A DNA stretch of 25,830 nt, from positions 1 through 25,830 of the forward strand of contig CAZWJH010000028.1 of assembly GCA_964634755.1 (NCBI GenBank), written 5' to 3'. This DNA is from JALXDT01 sp964634755 (GTDB lineage: Bacteria; Acidobacteriota; Aminicenantia; JAMOAD01). The position numbers and the translations under genes are program-made. Positions 22,883 through 25,830 of the stretch are shown here, piece by piece (positions within the stretch are counted from its first letter, which is position 1; the number at the start of each line of letters is the position of its first letter). The notes beneath the pieces were generated by a model, which was not told the DNA's origin, ran no database searches, and saw only the letters and a program-made list of their open reading frames with translations.

Positions 22883-24130
22883 TTAAAGTTCGTCAGGGCT
22901 TGCTATTCTTCCCAGAAGTGCGGATGCTGTAACAGTTGCGGGAGATGCCAAATAGGTTTCTCCTTTACCCTGCTTTCCAGGAAAATTTCTGTTTCCCGTT
23001 GTTATCTGGATTTCTCCTTCTCCTGTAAGTCCAATATGCCCTTCCGCACAGCCTCCGCAAGATGCATTTGCCACTATCACGCCTGCATCAAAAAGTATTT
23101 CCAAAAGTCCGTTTTTCAAAAGCTCTCCGTAAATTCTCCTTGTTGTGGGGACCACACTGAATCTTACACCTTCCGGAATTTTCCTTCCTTTTAACATCTT
23201 TGCAACAACTTCAATATCCTCATACCTTCCATTTGTACATGAGCCGACAAAGGCAGATTCTATTTTAACATCTTTTAAATCTTTTACATCAAAAACATTA
23301 TGCGGGTGAGGGGGAGCTGCAACTTGGGGACCTATACCTTCCACCTCTATCTCTATTACCTTAGAATACTTTGCATCAGGATCAGGAACCGGTTGGTCTT
23401 TCATATTTGGATTAAATTTTCTTAGCTCTTCTCTTATCTTATCATTGAATGGAATAAAACCTACTATCCCTGCCATCTCTGTTACCATTGAACAGAGTGT
23501 TATTCTGCCATATAAGGAAAGCTCTTCTACAGCTTCCCCGTAAAATTCTATAGCTTTTCCAAGTGCTTCCTTAGTTCCCAATTTTCTTAATATATAAAGA
23601 GTTAGATCTTTGGGAGATGCACTTTCCGAAGGTTTCCCCTTTACTATTACTTTTATTGTTTCCGGAACCTCAAACCAGGTTCTTCCTGTTTTAAATGCAT
23701 AGGCAATATCAATATCTCCCATTCCCTGTCCGAAGGCACCTATTGCTCCGAGAATATTGTAATGGGAGTCAGTTCCCACTGCAATATCTCCGGGGCCTAT
23801 TTTCCCCTCTTCCAAAAGCACATGGGTACCTATGCCGCTATCCACATCATAAACTTTAATATTATGCTTTTTAGCAAATTTTCTACAGATTTCCTGATTT
23901 ATCGCATATTTGATGTTTTTTGCAGGAGCAACCAGATCAAATGTAAAAAATGTTTTATCAGGCTTGGCAAGAGGGGAGTCTCCATATTCTCTCTCATAAT
24001 TTTTAACAACATTCGGTCCTCCGAAATCCCTTGCGGATATAACATCCAGCTCTATCCAGACTATTTTACCGGGCTCAACATCTTCATTGGTGTGAGCCTG
24101 TATTATTTTTTCTATTATTGTTTTACCCAT
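22883..24130 (-). CDS. leuC: LeuC-type aconitase-family dehydratase large subunit
   Basis: A [4Fe-4S] hydro-lyase of the aconitase superfamily, most like short (~420-residue) 3-isopropylmalate dehydratase/homoaconitase large subunits. The three cluster cysteines are C298 (VGSCTNGR), C358 and C361 (NASCGGCAEGH). Other family motifs are VGTDSHYNILGAIGAFGQG (~118-136) and the C-terminal TTGNRNFPGKQGKGETYLASP (~377-397). The swivel domain, supplied in this class by a separate small LeuD-like subunit, is absent and no such gene is adjacent on either side. The gene follows the dehydrogenase by one base, with an AAGAGG ribosome site in that gene's last codons. The substrate may be isopropylmalate, homocitrate or citrate; the partner dehydrogenase favours a 2-oxoglutarate-type route (inference). 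Confidence 0.86.
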   Translation of the reverse strand: MGKTIIEKIIQAHTNEDVEPGKIVWIELDVISARDFGGPNVVKNYEREYGDSPLAKPDKTFFTFDLVAPAKNIKYAINQEICRKFAKKHNIKVYDVDSGIGTHVLLEEGKIGPGDIAVGTDSHYNILGAIGAFGQGMGDIDIAYAFKTGRTWFEVPETIKVIVKGKPSESASPKDLTLYILRKLGTKEALGKAIEFYGEAVEELSLYGRITLCSMVTEMAGIVGFIPFNDKIREELRKFNPNMKDQPVPDPDAKYSKVIEIEVEGIGPQVAAPPHPHNVFDVKDLKDVKIESAFVGSCTNGRYEDIEVVAKMLKGRKIPEGVRFSVVPTTRRIYGELLKNGLLEILFDAGVIVANASCGGCAEGHIGLTGEGEIQITTGNRNFPGKQGKGETYLASPATVTASALLGRIASPDEL

Positions 24131-24131
24131 T

Positions 24132-25256
24132 TTAACCTCTTATTTTTTTAGCTATTTCCTCAGCCATTTCAAGCGTGGTATTGTTTCCTCCCATATCATA
24201 GGTTCTTACCTTCTCCTCTGCAATAACCTCTGCCACGGAATCCTCTATTGCCTTTGCCTTTTCCTTTTCTCCCAAAAAGTCAAGCATAATTTTTGAAGCT
24301 AAAATTGCAGCGGTCGGATTAACCTTATACTGACCTGCATACTTGGGAGCTGAGCCGTGAGTGGGTTCAAACACTCCGAAATCTTTGCTCATATTGCCAC
24401 TTGCTGCAAAGCCAAGTCCACCGACAAGCTGGGCTGCAAGGTCTGAAATTATATCTCCAAAGAGGTTTTCTGCAACCAAAACATCATACTTTTCAGGATT
24501 CTTGACGAGCCACATAGCCATTGCATCTATGTTTGCTTCCCCGTACTCTATATCAGGATACTCTTTTGCAATTTCCCTCGCTATTCTAATCATAAGACCA
24601 CCTGTTTCTCTTAAAACATTGGGTTTTTCCACTACTGTCACTGATTTTCTCCCGTTTTTCTTTGCATATTCAAAAGCTGCTCTTACAATTCTCTCGCAAC
24701 CTTTTTTTGTCATAATTCTTGTTGAGATTGCAATTTCATCCGCAGGAATATCTTTGAATCTTGCCATTTTTTTATGATTTTCAAGAAGTGCGTTTCTGAC
24801 GGCATCGGGAAGTGGATAAAATTCGACTCCCGCATACATTCCCTCTGTATTCTCTCTGAAAACTACCAGATCAATACCATCTTTTAGGTTTAAGGGATTA
24901 CCTTTGTAGGATTTGCAGGGCCTCATATTTGTGTAAAGGTCAAATTCCTGTCTGAGTCTTACAATGGGGCTGAAGTAGACATAACCTTTCCCCTGCAATG
25001 AAGGGTCAAGTTCCTTTTGTGCCTCATCTTTGGGCTTTGATGTAATTGCTCCGAACAGAGCTGCATCAGAATTTTTCAAAAGTTCTATGGTTCTGTCAGG
25101 AAGAGGATTTCCCTCTTTTTTCCAGAACTCCCATCCGATATCTCCGTATGTGTAATCAGCACTAAAACCGACAGCATCCAATACTTTCATTGCTGCCTCT
25201 ATAACTTCTTTTCCGACCCCGTCTCCGGGTAAAACTGCAATTTTAAAATTTGTCAT
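24132..25256 (-). CDS. Isocitrate/isopropylmalate dehydrogenase family protein, NADP-type
   Basis: A beta-decarboxylating dehydrogenase of 374 residues. Visible landmarks are PGDGVGKEV (10-18), the substrate loop SPIVRLRQEFDLYTNMRP (96-113; R102, R112), R134 and Y141 in VFRENTEGMYAG, K211 region, D244, and D268/D272 in NLFGDIISDLAAQL. The adenosine-binding segment THGSAPKYAGQYKVNP (299-314) carries K305, Y306 and V312, matching K344, Y345 and V351 of E. coli NADP-isocitrate dehydrogenase. Y391 is also matched, but R395 is not. At the substrate loop, S96 corresponds to E. coli S113, while I98 replaces N115. LeuB, isocitrate or homoisocitrate dehydrogenase are therefore all possible. It is the first gene of a two-gene operon with the LeuC-like subunit; the ribosome site is CGGAGG. 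Confidence 0.83.
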   Translation of the reverse strand: MTNFKIAVLPGDGVGKEVIEAAMKVLDAVGFSADYTYGDIGWEFWKKEGNPLPDRTIELLKNSDAALFGAITSKPKDEAQKELDPSLQGKGYVYFSPIVRLRQEFDLYTNMRPCKSYKGNPLNLKDGIDLVVFRENTEGMYAGVEFYPLPDAVRNALLENHKKMARFKDIPADEIAISTRIMTKKGCERIVRAAFEYAKKNGRKSVTVVEKPNVLRETGGLMIRIAREIAKEYPDIEYGEANIDAMAMWLVKNPEKYDVLVAENLFGDIISDLAAQLVGGLGFAASGNMSKDFGVFEPTHGSAPKYAGQYKVNPTAAILASKIMLDFLGEKEKAKAIEDSVAEVIAEEKVRTYDMGGNNTTLEMAEEIAKKIRG

Positions 25257-25397
25257 TTATTAACCTCCGATTTTTATTTTGTTTAATATTTTATCTTAAA
25301 AAAGGAAAAATTTAAACAAAATTTATCCTTTAATAAAATTTTTTAAAAATCTTAATTAATGCTATGTATATTGGAGCTATTATTTGAGGAGGGTAGG

Positions 25398-25541
25398 ATG
25401 AAAAAAGGAATAATTTTGGCTTTTTTGATTGTTTTTGTAGGAACTATTTTTCTTAAGGGGGATAACTCAAAAACATATGTTGGAGTGGGGATAAGTTATT
25501 CCTCTGATTTACTCAAAGGTCATTTGGGAGATGATGTTTAA
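25398..25541 (+). CDS. Small exported protein, probably frameshifted beta-barrel-like remnant
   Basis: Starts at the ATG with a strong GAGGAGGG site (25386-25393); an upstream in-frame ATG at 25359 has none. The 47 residues begin with a signal-peptide-like KK + hydrophobic stretch (GIILAFLIVFVGTIFL) without a lipobox. YVGVGISYSSDLLKG follows, which resembles the first strand and turn of an outer-membrane barrel, and then a stop at 25539. No known family was recognised. Adding one T to the TTT at 25537-25539 would continue the frame to 25672 with regular beta-strand alternation (see next entry). It may be a small genuine gene, a real pseudogene or a sequencing error. Confidence 0.45.
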   Translation: MKKGIILAFLIVFVGTIFLKGDNSKTYVGVGISYSSDLLKGHLGDDV

Positions 25542-25672
25542 ATTACTTTCATTTGAATCTTTTTCTTAATGTGGATCTCGAATTTTTTTGTATGCGTATG
25601 TCTTTTTGGGTTTTGGGTGATTCAACGGAAGGGTTTTTCAGGATAAGATTCACATTTTATCATTTGCTATAA
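25535..25672 (+). pseudogene. Out-of-frame continuation of the small exported gene
   Basis: In the frame one base off from the exported ORF, 45 codons stay open up to TAA at 25670-25672. The translation has clean in/out alternation typical of beta strands: HLNLFLNVDLEF and, near the end, FFRIRFTFYHLL. Joined to the upstream ORF by one inserted base, it gives a ~92-residue protein with a signal peptide and several strands. It has no ribosome site of its own, so it is unlikely to be an independent gene. Confidence 0.35.
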
Positions 25673-25830
25673 AAAAGACACGCGACACACCCGTCTCAAG
25701 CACAATACGAATGACAAATATTGAATTCTCCATAAAAGTATAGCGAGCTACGGCTCTTGTATCTTAATATATTAGTATTTTTATTTATAAAAATATCTGT
25801 AAAACGGCGAAAAATGGAGAAAATAAGAGA
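25673..25830. other. Non-coding right edge with two small hairpins
   Basis: No supported gene. GAGC-TACG-GCTC (25745-25756) can form a C(UACG)G tetraloop hairpin, but its stem is only 4 bp and no T-tract follows. A perfect 9-bp AT-only inverted repeat lies at 25776-25795. An ATG at 25814 opens a frame (MEKIR...) that runs off the window and could begin a gene, but only five codons are visible. Confidence 0.4.

Noticed and set aside
22847..23194. Plus-strand Cys-rich ORF opposite leuC
   Set aside because: Its cysteines arise from the antisense of Gly/Ala-rich aconitase codons; there is no ribosome site or family resemblance.
1..25830. CRISPR arrays, tRNAs, rRNAs, insertion sequences or prophage genes
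   Set aside because: No regularly spaced direct repeats, cloverleaf-forming sequence, transposase or phage-type protein was found on reading either strand.

Overview
The window is a compact, AT-rich bacterial chromosome segment. Genes are tightly packed and often overlap by 1-20 bases, and promoters look like sigma-70 sites with 17-base spacers. Flagellar chaperones, CheW, an HD-GYP response regulator, an MglA/MglB pair and a small exported beta-strand-rich protein suggest a motile bacterium, probably diderm. I cannot assign a phylum; the dnaX-ebfC-recR-mglB-mglA order also occurs in Deltaproteobacteria such as Geobacter, but the composition is far more AT-rich. No transposase, CRISPR array, tRNA or rRNA was seen, so this is mostly housekeeping DNA with a few accessory blocks.

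Layout. Positions 1-742 hold the end of a flagellar operon (fliS, then a FliT-like coiled coil). Positions 748-3208 carry two minus-strand genes, a sugar-type NAD-dependent epimerase and an HD-GYP response regulator. From 3308 the plus strand runs ftsY-ribD-ribE-ribBA-HEAT repeat protein. Then comes the small SRP RNA followed by dnaX-ebfC-recR, and next a Roadblock-MglA-PP2C-PlsC operon with its own promoter inside the recR end. A convergent cheW follows. Next are a phosphomannomutase, uppP, a 100-N assembly gap and the 3' part of manC, which together supply GDP-mannose and recycle undecaprenyl phosphate. Translationally coupled genes follow: a YghO-like GNAT protein, an M20 hydrolase, a COG3375 GNAT acyltransferase and an enolase-superfamily racemase. 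gltX and a small membrane protein follow, then a convergent minus-strand pair, an isocitrate/isopropylmalate dehydrogenase and a LeuC-type dehydratase. The right end holds a small, apparently frameshifted secreted protein gene and non-coding DNA.

Functional highlights. The M20-GNAT-enolase trio matches the known N-succinylamino acid racemase route that converts D- to L-amino acids. dnaX has a 9-A run, and then an 8-A run abutting a GC-rich hairpin, exactly where the gamma-length core ends. These are good candidates for programmed slippage producing a short gamma form. The divergent ftsY and HD-GYP genes have promoters whose -10 boxes end 5 bases before the ATG, with no Shine-Dalgarno sequence, implying leaderless mRNAs. 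The LeuC/dehydrogenase pair lacks a neighbouring leuD, and the dehydrogenase has E. coli IDH-like NADP-binding residues, so a role in making 2-oxoglutarate is possible. I found no strong case for a wholly unknown system.
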